Numbered from the stretch's first letter, positions 9,170 to 17,912 are shown. The stretch is 64,000 nucleotides of DNA from Paenibacillus barengoltzii NBRC 101215 (GCF_004000745.1 NZ_BILV01000022.1:1-64000), one strand, 5' to 3'. Numbers and translations are program-made. The notes: generated by a model from the letters alone, not told the origin.

Positions 9170-9186
9170 TGTTAAGTTTCCTAACA
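9170..9186 (-). promoter_or_regulatory. GlnR/TnrA box
   Basis: TGTTA-N7-TAACA matches the GlnR/TnrA consensus TGTNA-N7-TNACA exactly. It lies about 15-30 nt downstream of the predicted transcription start and just before the ribosome site of amtB. That position suggests repression by blocking elongation or initiation, unlike the upstream activating TnrA site of Bacillus subtilis amtB. Confidence 0.75.
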
Positions 9187-9206
9187 CAAAATGAATTGTT
9201 AATGTG

Positions 9207-9235
9207 ATTATAAGAGAAAGATTCAGGGATGACAA
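9207..9235 (-). promoter_or_regulatory. Sigma-A promoter of amtB operon
   Basis: On the minus strand TTGTCA (9230-9235) and TATAAT (9207-9212) are separated by 17 bp, with a start expected near 9200. Confidence 0.75.
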
Positions 9236-9427
9236 TACTTTTTTCAAAAAAAATCGCCAAATTGCATGTATTATTACATTGTATGTAAGGTATTTCGATA
9301 ACACACCTTATAGTTACTGACAAAAATAAAGTATGACGTTTGACTGTATGCTTGTTGTTAAGTATTATGGGGATAAATAGAATAAATATAGAATGCTATC
9401 CTTTGGAATTGTCGGGAGAGTGATGAC

Positions 9428-9868
9428 ATTGGAGTAAAGAAACTGTACCGGATCGGAGAGTTAGCGAAGGCAGCTGATGTCAGCGAGCGTACAATCGATT
9501 ATTATACGAAGCTCGGGCTGATCTCCCCGGAGAAGCGAACCCAGACAAATTATCGTTTATACAGTAGTGAAACCTTGACCAGGCTGGAACGTATTAATCA
9601 ATTGAAACAGGAGAAATATACGTTGGAAGAGATCCGCGAGAAGCTGGACCAGTGGCACCGGGTTTCTCCGGAAGAACAAGTGACGGAGAAACTAAGCTCG
9701 CTGGAGCTCCATATGCAGCAGCTAGAACGCGAGGTCAAAGAGCTGGAGCCGCTCATTTCCAGCTTACAGCCGAACCAGGCCAAACGCGCTTTCGCCAATT
9801 TGCTTCCGCAAAGCTTGGCCTGCATGGAAGCGATTCGGCTTCTGCTGAATCACGGACCCTTTTCCTAA
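9428..9868 (+). CDS. MerR-family transcriptional regulator, start codon irregular
   Basis: The frame ending at 9868 encodes a classic MerR winged helix: LYRIGELAKAADVSERTIDYY, then TNYRLYSSETLTRLERINQLK, then a coiled-coil dimerisation helix and a short C-terminus without obvious effector cysteines. No ATG, GTG or TTG stands in frame before this domain. Candidates are ATT 9428, about 10 nt after GGGAGAG, or CTG 9443. An ATG at 9423 with the right spacing reads only MTLE then stop; one extra G after 9433 would join it to VKKLYRIGELAK. So this is either a rare ATT/CTG start or a one-base deletion. It diverges from amtB, whose promoter faces it. Confidence 0.75.
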   Translation: MGVKKLYRIGELAKAADVSERTIDYYTKLGLISPEKRTQTNYRLYSSETLTRLERINQLKQEKYTLEEIREKLDQWHRVSPEEQVTEKLSSLELHMQQLEREVKELEPLISSLQPNQAKRAFANLLPQSLACMEAIRLLLNHGPFS

Positions 9869-9930
9869 CCCTTACTCCTGAACAGCCTCAATTGCTTCTT
9901 TGATAACTAAATCATATGGAGGAATGATTC

Positions 9931-10611
9931 ATGTATTCAGACGTGATGCTGATTCCCATTCTGCTCGCATTTGGGTTGTCCTTGTGGGCGCAGTTTCGGG
10001 TGAAAGGCACTTTTAACAAATGGGCAAAGGTCCAGAACCTTTATGGCTTAACCGGTCATGATGCCGCAAGACGGATGTTGGATGCGAACGGGCTTTATGA
10101 TGTCCCTATCGAACCGGTGCGCGGCGCGCTGACAGACCATTACGACCCGATTCACCGCGTTGTCCGCTTGTCGGAGCCGGTGTATTATGAGAGCTCCATC
10201 TCTGCGGTAGCCGTTGCCTGCCACGAGGTCGGACACGCAATTCAGCACAAGCAGAAGTACCCGATGTTGGTGCTGCGTCACCGGATGTTCCCGGTGGTGA
10301 ACTTCGCCTCGGGGGTTGCTCCTTTCTTGCTTCTCGCCGGCTTCCTGTTCGGCGCACTGAACCTGATTGGTCTGGGGATTATTTTCTTCTCCGCGGCCGT
10401 ATTGTTCCAGATCGTGACGCTGCCGGTGGAGTTCAACGCCAGCAATCGGGCCCGCAAAGTCATGCTTCAACAAGGCTTCATTTCGCCGAATGAAGCACGC
10501 GGTGTTGGCAAAGTATTAAATGCTGCAGCATTAACTTATGTAGCTGCCGCGTTGATTTCCATTCTGGAGTTGCTTCGCTACATTCTGATTTTTACAAGCA
10601 ACCGCGAATAA
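9931..10611 (+). CDS. YugP-type neutral zinc metallopeptidase
   Basis: This 226-residue membrane protein starts with a transmembrane segment (residues 5-20). The zinc motif HEVGHAIQH (His98, Glu99, His102) follows, then two hydrophobic segments around residues 125-160 and another at the C-terminus. Length and order match the YugP family (peptidase_M48-like, formerly DUF domain). The physiological substrate is not known. GGAGG stands before the ATG. It lies 62 bp after the MerR gene on the same strand and may be cotranscribed with it. It ends at a strong bidirectional terminator. Confidence 0.9.
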   Translation: MYSDVMLIPILLAFGLSLWAQFRVKGTFNKWAKVQNLYGLTGHDAARRMLDANGLYDVPIEPVRGALTDHYDPIHRVVRLSEPVYYESSISAVAVACHEVGHAIQHKQKYPMLVLRHRMFPVVNFASGVAPFLLLAGFLFGALNLIGLGIIFFSAAVLFQIVTLPVEFNASNRARKVMLQQGFISPNEARGVGKVLNAAALTYVAAALISILELLRYILIFTSNRE

Positions 10612-10622
10612 CCTGTAATCTC

Positions 10623-10680
10623 AAAAAAAGAGGCTGCACGGTACCGAGCCCAATCGGCTCGAGATCGTGCAGCCTTTTTT
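10623..10680. terminator. Bidirectional terminator
   Basis: AAAAAAAGAGGCTGCACG pairs with CGTGCAGCCTTTTTT around an inner GAGCC/GGCTC stem; it serves the convergent yugP-like and LysR genes. Confidence 0.88.
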
Positions 10681-10719
10681 CGTTCCTACCTCGTAAATAG
10701 GTTCTTCTTGATGATTCCA

Positions 10720-11637
10720 TTACTTCTGTTGGTTTGGCGGCGTATCCACCTGAAGTCCAAAGTATTCCAGCAGGAACATTCGGAACGATTGGGCTACCAG
10801 CGGCAGCTTCTCGTCGACCCGATGGATCAGCCCGATGGTGCGAGTCACCTTCGGTTCAGAGATCCGCACACGGATCGGCTGAAGCGTAAAGCTCTGAAAC
10901 AGCGCCATTTCCGGCAGCAGACTGACGCCCATCCCAGCGGCAACCAACCCGCGGATCGTATCGGTCTCTTCACCTTCGAAGGCGATTTTCGGCGTAAACC
11001 CAGCCTCCAGGCAGGCATGCCAAACGATTGGCCGCAAGGAATATCCTTTGCTGAACAAAATGAACTTCTCGTCTTTCAGCTGGCTGAGCTTGATGCTCTG
11101 CTCCCCAGCCAGATGATGCCCCGGCGGAAGGATAGCTACCAAATCTTCAGTTAATACCACATTACCGGTGACTTGATCATGATTTTCCGGAAACGGAGAA
11201 ATAAAAGCTAAATCCACTTCTCCCGAAACTACATCCCGAATTAATGTAGGATAAGTGCCTTGCCTGAACCGAAACTTCACATTGGGATACAGCTTGCGGA
11301 ATTCTGCCACTACACTAGGAATCATATGAATACCTAGGCTATTAGGGAAGCCTAAGCGAATTTCCCCTTGCTCCGGATCGAGAAATTCGTGCACCTCGCT
11401 CACGGCCCGGTCGAGATCCTTCAGAATCATCTCCACCCGGCTGCAGAATAGCTGGCCCACAGCGGTAAGGTGGAGATTCCTGCCCTTCTGCATAAACAAA
11501 TTAACGCCAAGCTCCTGCTCGAGCTGGTGAATTTGCCGGCTTACCGCCGATTGGGCGACGTGCAGTTCCTCGGCAGCCTGAGTCACGTGCTCTTTCCTCG
11601 CCACTTTTACAAAATACTGCAGTTGTCTCAATTCCAC
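10720..11637 (-). CDS. LysR-family regulator, GltC-like
   Basis: The 305-residue protein begins VELRQLQYFVKVARKEHVTQ with a LysR helix-turn-helix (AAEELHVAQSAVSRQIHQLE) and a periplasmic-binding-like effector domain from about residue 90. Similarity in the reader segment and phrases such as GEIRLGFPNSLG and GLVAAGMGVSLLPE resemble Bacillus GltC, the glutamate synthase activator. GTG 11637 is preferred to ATG 11661, since GGAG stands about 10 nt before it and family members start at the ELRQL segment. No gltAB genes are adjacent, so the target is not shown. Confidence 0.88.
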   Translation of the reverse strand: MELRQLQYFVKVARKEHVTQAAEELHVAQSAVSRQIHQLEQELGVNLFMQKGRNLHLTAVGQLFCSRVEMILKDLDRAVSEVHEFLDPEQGEIRLGFPNSLGIHMIPSVVAEFRKLYPNVKFRFRQGTYPTLIRDVVSGEVDLAFISPFPENHDQVTGNVVLTEDLVAILPPGHHLAGEQSIKLSQLKDEKFILFSKGYSLRPIVWHACLEAGFTPKIAFEGEETDTIRGLVAAGMGVSLLPEMALFQSFTLQPIRVRISEPKVTRTIGLIHRVDEKLPLVAQSFRMFLLEYFGLQVDTPPNQQK

Positions 11638-11733
11638 GAATCTGATCGCTCCATTTCGCATGTGCTACGAACATCGAACATCTTCTGATGACATAATACT
11701 CTAAATTTAATGTACCATTTACAATCCATTGGT

Positions 11734-12348
11734 TCAACGCTGTTTTAACAAACGGACAAGAAGTCCATAGATCAAAAAGCCGCCAACCAACCCGCCAACA
11801 TGAGCGGCTAGGTTAATCTTGGGAACTAATAGTGAATAGATCACCCCAATAATGAGAAGGCTGTACAGCGTTTTTCGCGAGCTTTCATCCATCAGGTGAC
11901 GCTGCAGCAAGGCAATGTAGAGAAATGCGCCATACACGCCATAGACAGCGCCTGAGGCCCCAACTGAGATATGAGGCACCGAGCTAAACTGATACACCAC
12001 CATGCTGATCAAGTTGCCGACCAGTCCGCTGCCCAAATAGACCAAAGCATATCGCCACCAGCCCAGCAGTCGCTCCAGCGGCGGCGCAAATACCAGAATC
12101 GCAAACGAGTTCGAAAACAGATGATCAAACCCGTTATGCAGAAACATCGCCGTAAACAACCGCCAGCTTTCCCCGGCGAAAGGCTCGATATCACTCATCG
12201 CCCCGAATCTGAGCAGGGTAATCCGGTTCGTCGATCCCCCATTCAGCGCAAGGATGATAAACATGACGATGTTAGCTGCCAGAAGCAGACAGGTGACGGG
12301 ATAATATCGCAGGTAGCTTCGCCAGTTCTCGTATCGTATGAAAATCAA
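11734..12348 (-). CDS. Rhomboid-family intramembrane serine protease
   Basis: The 204-residue protein has six hydrophobic segments. The active-site serine is Ser132 in GASGAVYG and the partner histidine His183 in AAHVGGLVGG; the HNGFDHLFSN segment (71-80) in the second helix contributes the oxyanion asparagine. It lacks the N-terminal extension and TPRs of Bacillus GluP, so it is a minimal rhomboid. It cleaves transmembrane helices within the bilayer; the substrate is unknown. It is upstream of the LysR gene on the same strand. Confidence 0.92.
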   Translation of the reverse strand: MIFIRYENWRSYLRYYPVTCLLLAANIVMFIILALNGGSTNRITLLRFGAMSDIEPFAGESWRLFTAMFLHNGFDHLFSNSFAILVFAPPLERLLGWWRYALVYLGSGLVGNLISMVVYQFSSVPHISVGASGAVYGVYGAFLYIALLQRHLMDESSRKTLYSLLIIGVIYSLLVPKINLAAHVGGLVGGFLIYGLLVRLLKQR

Positions 12349-12455
12349 ACGGACCGCCTCCTTACCGTTGTTTTCCTAATGTTGGACATTTTCTTTTCAA
12401 AACGATTATAATTAAATTTGATTGAATAAATCCATCTGTCTAGGAGGAAATAAAC

Positions 12456-12977
12456 ATGGCCCAAGAACGCGCAAATGTAGCTACATTTAAAGGCAATCCG
12501 ATCACACTGATCGGCCCGGAACTGAAAGTTGGCGATACAGCTCCAGATTTCCGCTTAAATAAAAACCTGCTGGAAGAAGCTACACTTCAGGACTTCGCCG
12601 GCAAAATCAAACTGATCAGCGTAGTTCCTTCACTGGATACCGGCGTTTGCGACGCACAAACCCGTCGGTTTAACCAAGAAGCTGCCGATCTTGGCGATGA
12701 CGTCGTTGTGCTGACGGTCAGCGCAGATCTGCCTTTTGCCCAAGCTCGCTGGTGCGGCGCTGCTGGCGTGGACCGCGTCATCACGCTCTCGGATTATAAA
12801 GACAACTCCTTTGGCAAAGCCTACGGCGTACTGATCAAAGAGTTCGCGCTCGACATGCGTGCCGTGTTTGTCGTTGATAAAGACAATAAGATCCAATACG
12901 TCGAATATTTGAAGGAAATGACCGAGCATCCGGATTACGAAAAACCGGTAGCTGCCGTAAAAGCGCTGCTTTCTTAA
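12456..12977 (+). CDS. tpx: Thiol peroxidase
   Basis: This 173-residue atypical 2-Cys peroxiredoxin reduces hydrogen and alkyl peroxides with thioredoxin. The peroxidatic Cys65 lies in [15 protein letters not shown] and the resolving Cys100 in [12 protein letters not shown], the spacing typical of Tpx. An AGGAGG site precedes the ATG. TATAAT near 12405 with an upstream TTGGACA-like element gives a probable promoter. Monocistronic with its own terminator. Confidence 0.95.
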   Translation: MAQERANVATFKGNPITLIGPELKVGDTAPDFRLNKNLLEEATLQDFAGKIKLISVVPSLDTGVCDAQTRRFNQEAADLGDDVVVLTVSADLPFAQARWCGAAGVDRVITLSDYKDNSFGKAYGVLIKEFALDMRAVFVVDKDNKIQYVEYLKEMTEHPDYEKPVAAVKALLS

Positions 12978-12999
12978 GCCGAGGACTTCGGTACAAACG

Positions 13000-13039
13000 A
13001 AAAGCGAGTAGGAGAGGCATCTCCCTGCTCGCTTTTTTT
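13000..13039 (+). terminator. Terminator of tpx
   Basis: AAAAGCGAGTAGGAGAG pairs with CTCCCTGCTCGCTTTTTTT. It may also stop the facing DUF1499-like gene. Confidence 0.88.
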
Positions 13040-13056
13040 GTCGTAGCCATACAGGT

Positions 13057-13473
13057 TTACTGGTTCGAAGAGACTTTATAAGCCGCCAGCTTCTTATCCA
13101 GCACAGAGAAAAGTTGAAGGATGTTCCGGTAATTTGCACCGAGGTCCCCCATCGATCCACGTGTCGCCGAATAAATATCAATCGCGCTCCGTACCGGCCC
13201 AGTGCCCACGATCGATACAGTAATGTCCATGACACGACCGAGGCTGGTCCGTTTCTCCAACGTGATCTCGCCGACGGACGGCACTTCATGCAGTACCTTA
13301 TAGCCCGGAATTTTCTTTAACGTTGAGGAAACTTCCTCCCAACATTTCTCTTTGGATAATTGATAATATCTGGTTTTGAGTTCGGGCATCTTCGCACGGT
13401 CGCTGGTTCCTTCTTGGCTGCGGAAAATGCCGATTAACGTACGTTTAAATGACAACTGTTCTTCCTCCTTCAC
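13057..13473 (-). CDS. DUF1499-like small cytosolic protein
   Basis: The 138-residue protein has no signal peptide or membrane segment. The C-terminal portion SAIDIYSATRGSMGDLGANYRNI resembles the conserved core of DUF1499 (an ID-RS-SR-G-D-G-N pattern), and WEEVSSTLKKIPGYKV fits its N-terminal part. Function is unknown. It is transcribed away from the 6S-like RNA, whose terminator lies about 100 bp upstream of this start, so it needs its own promoter in 13474-13570 or read-through. Confidence 0.6.
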   Translation of the reverse strand: MKEEEQLSFKRTLIGIFRSQEGTSDRAKMPELKTRYYQLSKEKCWEEVSSTLKKIPGYKVLHEVPSVGEITLEKRTSLGRVMDITVSIVGTGPVRSAIDIYSATRGSMGDLGANYRNILQLFSVLDKKLAAYKVSSNQ

Positions 13474-13570
13474 GATCCTGCCCTATGTAACTTGGGTATG
13501 CGTTTTCTTAATCTCTAGTTTAACATTCTTGGCAGACAAACAAAAGCGAGGTTGAACATTTTGGCACAAA

Positions 13571-13619
13571 CAAAAAAGCACCTTGTCCCCTTTCATTGAC
13601 AAAAAGAGTACAAGGCACC
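13571..13619 (-). terminator. Terminator of the 6S-like RNA
   Basis: On the minus strand a stem formed by GTGCCTTGT and ACAAGGTGC (two G-U pairs) closes a 23-nt loop and is followed by TTTTTTG. Confidence 0.8.
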
Positions 13620-13824
13620 ATTCTCATGCTTCATTAATAGACCCGCCTATGCCGTCCGATTACATTATCTCGAACCTGCACCCGCAGGTGGGTGACCGCA
13701 ACGACGCTTATGAAGTCCCCTCATCCGATGGATAGGGCCTTTCAGCGGCGGCGCAATGTAGGTCTCCCGAGATAACTGTCATTGGTTCAAAATAACGGAA
13801 ATCGAAACGCACATCGCAGGACGT
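13571..13824 (-). ncRNA. ssrS: Candidate 6S RNA
   Basis: A strong promoter and a terminator bracket a non-coding transcript of about 250 nt with rich pairing. UUAUCUCG near +60 pairs perfectly with CGAGAUAA near +180, extended by ACA/UGU across one bulge. A small hairpin ACCUGC-GGGU-GCAGGU sits on the 3' side next to it, and an inner arm ends in CCCU-AUCC/GGAU-AGGG. Segments such as CUCGGGAGACCUAC, CACCCACCU, AGGUUCGAGAU and GGACGGCA agree with my memory of Bacillales 6S RNAs, which mimic an open promoter and hold sigma-A polymerase. A terminator-type leader for the DUF1499-like gene is the alternative. Confidence 0.65.
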
Positions 13825-13830
13825 AAACCT

Positions 13831-13859
13831 ATTATACGGCTTCGTTAAGCAAATGTAAA
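13831..13859 (-). promoter_or_regulatory. Sigma-A promoter of the 6S-like RNA
   Basis: TTTACA (13854-13859) and TATAAT (13831-13836) on the minus strand with a 17-bp spacer; start expected near 13824. Confidence 0.75.
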
Positions 13860-13899
13860 CTCATCTGACAAGGATGGGGATGGCAATTTCCGCCATTTT

Positions 13900-14703
13900 T
13901 CAATCCTTCTCTTTTTCCTCACTCGACGGAAGTTCAAGTCCCAAGTCCTCATCGTCTTGCTGGGTGCTGCTGCTCGAAGCATTTTCGTTTTGGCGCATCC
14001 GCTCTACCTTCTCCTGGATCTTGTTATAAGCGATGTAGAAGTTATAGAACGCGACGAAGGCTGTTAAGCTGCCGAACCCGAAGAAGATCAACCAGCCGAA
14101 GCGCAAAGTCAGAAACCCAAGCACACCCGCGCAGATCAGGGTGGACAAGGTGCGGAACGGCCGAAGAATCGTAAACAGGATCGCATTCTTGATCAACTGA
14201 AGTGCACCCAGATGGTAGTGGGCCACCAGCGAGAAGAAGTTAAACAACGATAGAGATAAGATCAACAGGAAGAACAGCATCACCATGCCAATCATCTGCA
14301 GGTTGTTCATCTGGTTCATGTACACTTCATAGTCCACATACATAATCGCGAACAGGATCGTATAGAAGATACCGCCGATCATGCTTTGCTTGTAATTTTC
14401 TTTGTACCCTTTGAAGTAAACTTTGATGATACTTAAGTCACTTTCCCCCATCACCCATTTCCGAGTCACGGAAAATAAAGCGGCCGTTGCTGGAAACAGT
14501 GTAAACGGTGCCAAAACACCCATGATCCAAATCGTGAGCGTCTCCGGCTGAGGCGTCGGTGATTGCAGCAATAAGAGCAGTTTCATTGCCAGGACGATCA
14601 TAAACGGCGAGGAGCACAGCAGCCATAGCAGGTTACTGCCGGCAATACGCATAATCCATTCGGTAATTTTATAAAATCCGCCCATCAAACCTTTGTATTC
14701 CAA
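13900..14703 (-). CDS. YesL-family (DUF624) membrane protein
   Basis: The 267-residue protein begins MEYKGLMGGFYKITEWIMRI and has about five transmembrane helices and a charged Ser/Glu-rich tail (after residue 235). YesL proteins often accompany sugar ABC importers, but none is adjacent here. The start is taken as TTG 14703, seven nucleotides after AGAGGGGA; the more upstream TTG 14721 would sit inside the ribosome site. Function is unknown. Confidence 0.85.
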   Translation of the reverse strand: MEYKGLMGGFYKITEWIMRIAGSNLLWLLCSSPFMIVLAMKLLLLLQSPTPQPETLTIWIMGVLAPFTLFPATAALFSVTRKWVMGESDLSIIKVYFKGYKENYKQSMIGGIFYTILFAIMYVDYEVYMNQMNNLQMIGMVMLFFLLILSLSLFNFFSLVAHYHLGALQLIKNAILFTILRPFRTLSTLICAGVLGFLTLRFGWLIFFGFGSLTAFVAFYNFYIAYNKIQEKVERMRQNENASSSSTQQDDEDLGLELPSSEEKEKD

Positions 14704-14890
14704 GTAAAGTTCCCCTCTCAAGCTTTGTATAGTGGAATCGCTCTGCCTATATTAACTATACATGATTCGTCCAGCTCGTTCCAGCGCCTAATTTGTGCGG
14801 CTTTGGGTAAGTGTCTAATCTCATCGGGCCGCTGTGCCATAGTATATACCGTAACTTCAAACCATCAACATCTTCAAAGGAGGTTATCAC

Positions 14891-14992
14891 ATGTCCGGTG
14901 TAGGATATGGCGGTGGATTCTGGACTTCCACGGGTACGATTCTGGTTCTGTTCATTCTGCTCGTAATCGTGAGCCGCACGATCTTCCTGTAA
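14891..14992 (+). CDS. YjcZ-family sporulation peptide
   Basis: A 33-residue ORF begins MSGVGYGGGFWTSTG and continues with one hydrophobic helix ending in VSRTIFL. The Gly/Tyr-rich head and single C-terminal helix are characteristic of the YjcZ family, made in sporulating cells of Bacillales. AAAGGAGG precedes the ATG with ideal spacing and a terminator follows at once, which supports a real gene despite its size. Confidence 0.9.
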   Translation: MSGVGYGGGFWTSTGTILVLFILLVIVSRTIFL

Positions 14993-15005
14993 TGAACACA
15001 AACAC

Positions 15006-15040
15006 AAAGAAGACGGAGAATCCTCCGTCTTCTTTCATTT
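15006..15040. terminator. Terminator between yjcZ-like gene and cshA
   Basis: AAAGAAGACGGAG pairs with CTCCGTCTTCTTT; the plus-strand copy is followed by a T-rich run. Confidence 0.8.
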
Positions 15041-15068
15041 TATGATATGGGATAAGCTTCTCGTTCGA

Positions 15069-16625
15069 TTAATTATCGAAAGAGGAGTTACCGTCATATT
15101 TCGAAGGTCTGCGGTCCCCGGCGCTCGAACCAGTCCGCGGCTTGCGATCAGAGGAACGATAGTCACGGCCGTCGCGATTGTAACCGCCTTTGCCGTAACC
15201 TCCGCGACCGCCTTGCGAATCACGACGGTATCCCCCGCCGCGATTACCGTAACCCGAAGGCTTGCGTCCGCTGGAACGAATGTCCGGATTGCGGCGTTTC
15301 ACACGGATCGGTTCTTCTGGTGTCAGCTCGATGTTGACTTTTTCGTTCTTGTCGCCCGTAATCAGCTTAAACGCAGCCGCCAACAGGTTCACCGAATCGT
15401 ATTGCTCCAGGAGCTGGATTGCGATGCCCTTGTTCTCGTTCAGTTCACCGTTCTCCACGAGCTCGATCAAGCGTTCTGCAATAATCCGTTGCTTGCCTTC
15501 GATCGCTTCAGCAATACTTGGCAGCGGCTTACGAGCAATTTTATGACGGGTAATCCGTTCGATAAAGCGAAGGTGATCCATTTCGCGCGGCGTCACGAAG
15601 GACCATGCGACCCCTTCTTTCCCGGCGCGGCCGGTACGGCCGATCCGGTGAACGTAACTTTCCGGATCCTGCGGCAGGTCAAAGTTCACGACATGGGTTA
15701 CCCCGGAAACGTCCAAACCGCGGGCTGCCACGTCAGTTGCCACGAGAACGTCGATGCTGCCATCACGGAATTTACGCATGACGTTGTCACGTTGATTCTG
15801 CGACAGGTCCCCGTGAAGGCCGTCGGCGGAATAGCCTTGCTTCTGCAGCGCTTCGGACAATTCATCCACGCGGCGCTTCGTCCGACCGAATACGATCGCC
15901 AGCTCCGGCGACTCCATGTCCAGCAACCGGGTCAAAGCATCGAATTTCTGACGTTCATGCACCTCAATGTAGGCTTGATCGATGAGCGGCGCGCTGACCT
16001 GTTTCGGAATTACGGACACATGCTCCGGATCTTTCAGGAACTGCTGAGCCAGCTTCTGGATATTTGCCGGCATGGTTGCGGAGAATAGCATCGTTTGGCG
16101 ATCTTCTGGAACCAGCTTCAGGATCGATTGAATATCGTCCATAAAGCCCATGTCGAGCATTTCGTCGGCTTCGTCCAGAACGACGGTTTTAACATCGTCA
16201 AGTTTGATCGTTTTCCGGTTAATGTGGTCAAGCAAACGGCCCGGCGTACCGATAATAATTTGGGGCTTTTTCTTTAATGCGCGAATTTGGCGTACGATGT
16301 CTTGTCCGCCGTAGATGGGAAGAGAGCGGGTGCCTTTAAAGCGGGACAGCTTGCCGATTTCTTCAGCGACCTGAATGGCCAGCTCCCGAGTTGGGGTCAT
16401 AACCAGCGCAACAATACGGTCTTCTTCCTTCGGAATCTTGTTGATGAGCGGCAGACCGAAAGCCGCGGTTTTCCCTGTCCCCGTCTGTGCTTGTCCGATC
16501 AAATCACGACCGGTCAATGCGATCGGGATCGATTTTGCCTGGATCGGGGTTGCTTCTTCAAATCCAAGTTCCGTAATAGCTTGCAATACTTTAGGCTCTA
16601 GGCCGAAATCTGCGAATGTGTTCAA
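15069..16625 (-). CDS. cshA: DEAD-box RNA helicase
   Basis: The 518-residue protein has all DEAD-box motifs in order: the Q motif (ATPIQ), [30 protein letters not shown], and [11 protein letters not shown] CshA-type dimerisation region follows at about 370-420, then an RGG/Gly-Arg-Tyr-rich basic tail (about residues 440-518) for RNA contact. CshA unwinds mRNA structure in cold and works with the RNA degradosome and ribosome assembly. The start is the ATG near 16625 with AAGGAG upstream. A long 5' UTR precedes it. Confidence 0.93.
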   Translation of the reverse strand: MNTFADFGLEPKVLQAITELGFEEATPIQAKSIPIALTGRDLIGQAQTGTGKTAAFGLPLINKIPKEEDRIVALVMTPTRELAIQVAEEIGKLSRFKGTRSLPIYGGQDIVRQIRALKKKPQIIIGTPGRLLDHINRKTIKLDDVKTVVLDEADEMLDMGFMDDIQSILKLVPEDRQTMLFSATMPANIQKLAQQFLKDPEHVSVIPKQVSAPLIDQAYIEVHERQKFDALTRLLDMESPELAIVFGRTKRRVDELSEALQKQGYSADGLHGDLSQNQRDNVMRKFRDGSIDVLVATDVAARGLDVSGVTHVVNFDLPQDPESYVHRIGRTGRAGKEGVAWSFVTPREMDHLRFIERITRHKIARKPLPSIAEAIEGKQRIIAERLIELVENGELNENKGIAIQLLEQYDSVNLLAAAFKLITGDKNEKVNIELTPEEPIRVKRRNPDIRSSGRKPSGYGNRGGGYRRDSQGGRGGYGKGGYNRDGRDYRSSDRKPRTGSSAGDRRPSKYDGNSSFDN

Positions 16626-16843
16626 TGTATCATACTCCTTCTATATAGTGGACATTCCACCAGCTTAACGGTATTCTTAAGTAGCGTTTAGTCCTGCTTT
16701 GCCCACGCTCAAAACCTGACCTTGGGGGACCTTCAAACGTTTATAGGCTGTCCAATCCGCCTGTAAATTTTACATAGAACTAGCTTGGTACTAGCTTGAA
16801 AAATGGAAAAGAGTACCTACTCAAGAATATCTCAAACATTATA
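16626..16843 (-). promoter_or_regulatory. Promoter and about 200-nt 5' leader of cshA
   Basis: A TATAAT -10 lies at 16838-16843 on the minus strand with a poor -35. The transcript would carry about 200 nt before the start codon, with short inverted repeats such as CTAGTACCAAGCTAG-like pairing near 16780-16800. Long leaders are typical of cold-induced helicase genes. No known riboswitch was recognised. Confidence 0.5.
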
Positions 16844-16913
16844 GCACAAAACATAAATGGAATACCAGCAAGCAGGTTGGGATACTTCCTTTATTTTCGT
16901 GAGGTGAACGATA

Positions 16914-17741
16914 GTGTTTAAAGAAATTAGAAATGCGACTGTTATTGTACTCGGGGCGGCTTTGATCGCTGCGGGTTTTAACCTGTTCCTCGTGCCCCTT
17001 CATTTGCTTAGCGGCGGCGTGTCTGGGCTAGCGATGCTGACCGCCTACTTCACTCCCCTCGATATTAGCACGATGTATCTGGCTTATAACGTACCGCTCC
17101 TGATCGCCGGGTTGTTTCTGCTGGGGAAACGATTTATCGGACTGAGCATCCTGTCGGTTGCCGCTACAACCTGGTTCATTACCTTGATTCCGACACCGGA
17201 CAAGCTGCTGTCATCGGATACCCTGCTCTCTGCAGTCTTCGGCGGTGTGCTCGTCGGCATCGGTTGCGGGATCTCGTTCCGCGTCGGCGGCTCGTCTGGC
17301 GGCTTCGATATCGTAGGTTCGATCGTGACCCGCTTCCGCGATTTCCCCGTCGGCAATGTGATCGTCGGACTAAACGGCATCGTCATCCTTGCGATGGGGT
17401 ATCTCGAAGGCAACTGGGATCTTGCTCTGGCATCCATGGTCTCGATCTATATTACCGGCAAAGTCGTTGACCTGATTCATATCAGTCATATCAAAGTCAC
17501 GTTGTTTATTATCACTGACAAAACGGAAGCACTGCTGGAACGACTGCTGACACTGCCGCGCGGGGTTACGTTGATGAAAACTCAGGGCGCTTTTTCCCAC
17601 AAAGAAAAAGATATGCTGATGACCGTCACGACCCGCTATGAACTGGCTGAACTGCGGGAAATCATCAAGCAAACCGATCCCACCGCTTTCGTGAATATCG
17701 TGGAAACGGTTGGGGTGATGGGCGCGTTTCGGCGTCGTTAA
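16914..17741 (+). CDS. YitT-family membrane protein (DUF161-DUF2179)
   Basis: The 275-residue protein has five hydrophobic segments forming the YitT membrane domain, with FRVGGSSGGFDIVG as its signature (about residues 123-136), and a C-terminal soluble DUF2179 domain (about residues 198-270, FIITDKTEALLERLL and ending in FVNIVETVGVMG). GTG 16914 follows GAGGTGA. Members are abundant in Bacillales; transport function is assumed rather than shown. Confidence 0.9.
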   Translation: MFKEIRNATVIVLGAALIAAGFNLFLVPLHLLSGGVSGLAMLTAYFTPLDISTMYLAYNVPLLIAGLFLLGKRFIGLSILSVAATTWFITLIPTPDKLLSSDTLLSAVFGGVLVGIGCGISFRVGGSSGGFDIVGSIVTRFRDFPVGNVIVGLNGIVILAMGYLEGNWDLALASMVSIYITGKVVDLIHISHIKVTLFIITDKTEALLERLLTLPRGVTLMKTQGAFSHKEKDMLMTVTTRYELAELREIIKQTDPTAFVNIVETVGVMGAFRRR

Positions 17742-17752
17742 GCGTTTTCTTG

Positions 17753-17789
17753 AAAGAAGCGGCCGTTTTCAAACGGCTGCTTCTTTGTT
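17753..17789 (+). terminator. Terminator of the yitT-like gene
   Basis: AAAGAAGCGGCCGTTT pairs with AAACGGCTGCTTCTTT and is followed by GTTAT. Confidence 0.8.
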
Positions 17790-17912
17790 ATAATAATCAC
17801 AGCGGTTCCTTCACAATTTTAAAGGGTTCAGCTTTACCCCGTATTTCACAGGCTTTTTGCTTTTCCGATTTAGGATTGATTCCGCGGCGAATGATTCTGA
17901 AAGGAAAGGGTG

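Noticed and set aside
9153-9323. N-terminal extension of AmtB
   Set aside because: The open frame crosses the promoter, GlnR box and ribosome site; the signal peptide begins at ATG 9152.
12395-12430. PerR box at tpx
   Set aside because: Only the first half matches TTATAAT; the second half does not match, so it is simply a -10 region.
13571-13824. Riboswitch for the DUF1499-like gene
   Set aside because: The transcript has its own terminator about 100 bp before the gene and no known aptamer core; a stand-alone RNA is the simpler reading, although not excluded.
15042-16088. 348-codon ORF opposite cshA
   Set aside because: Antisense shadow of a well-conserved helicase in high-GC DNA; no ribosome site and no recognisable domain.
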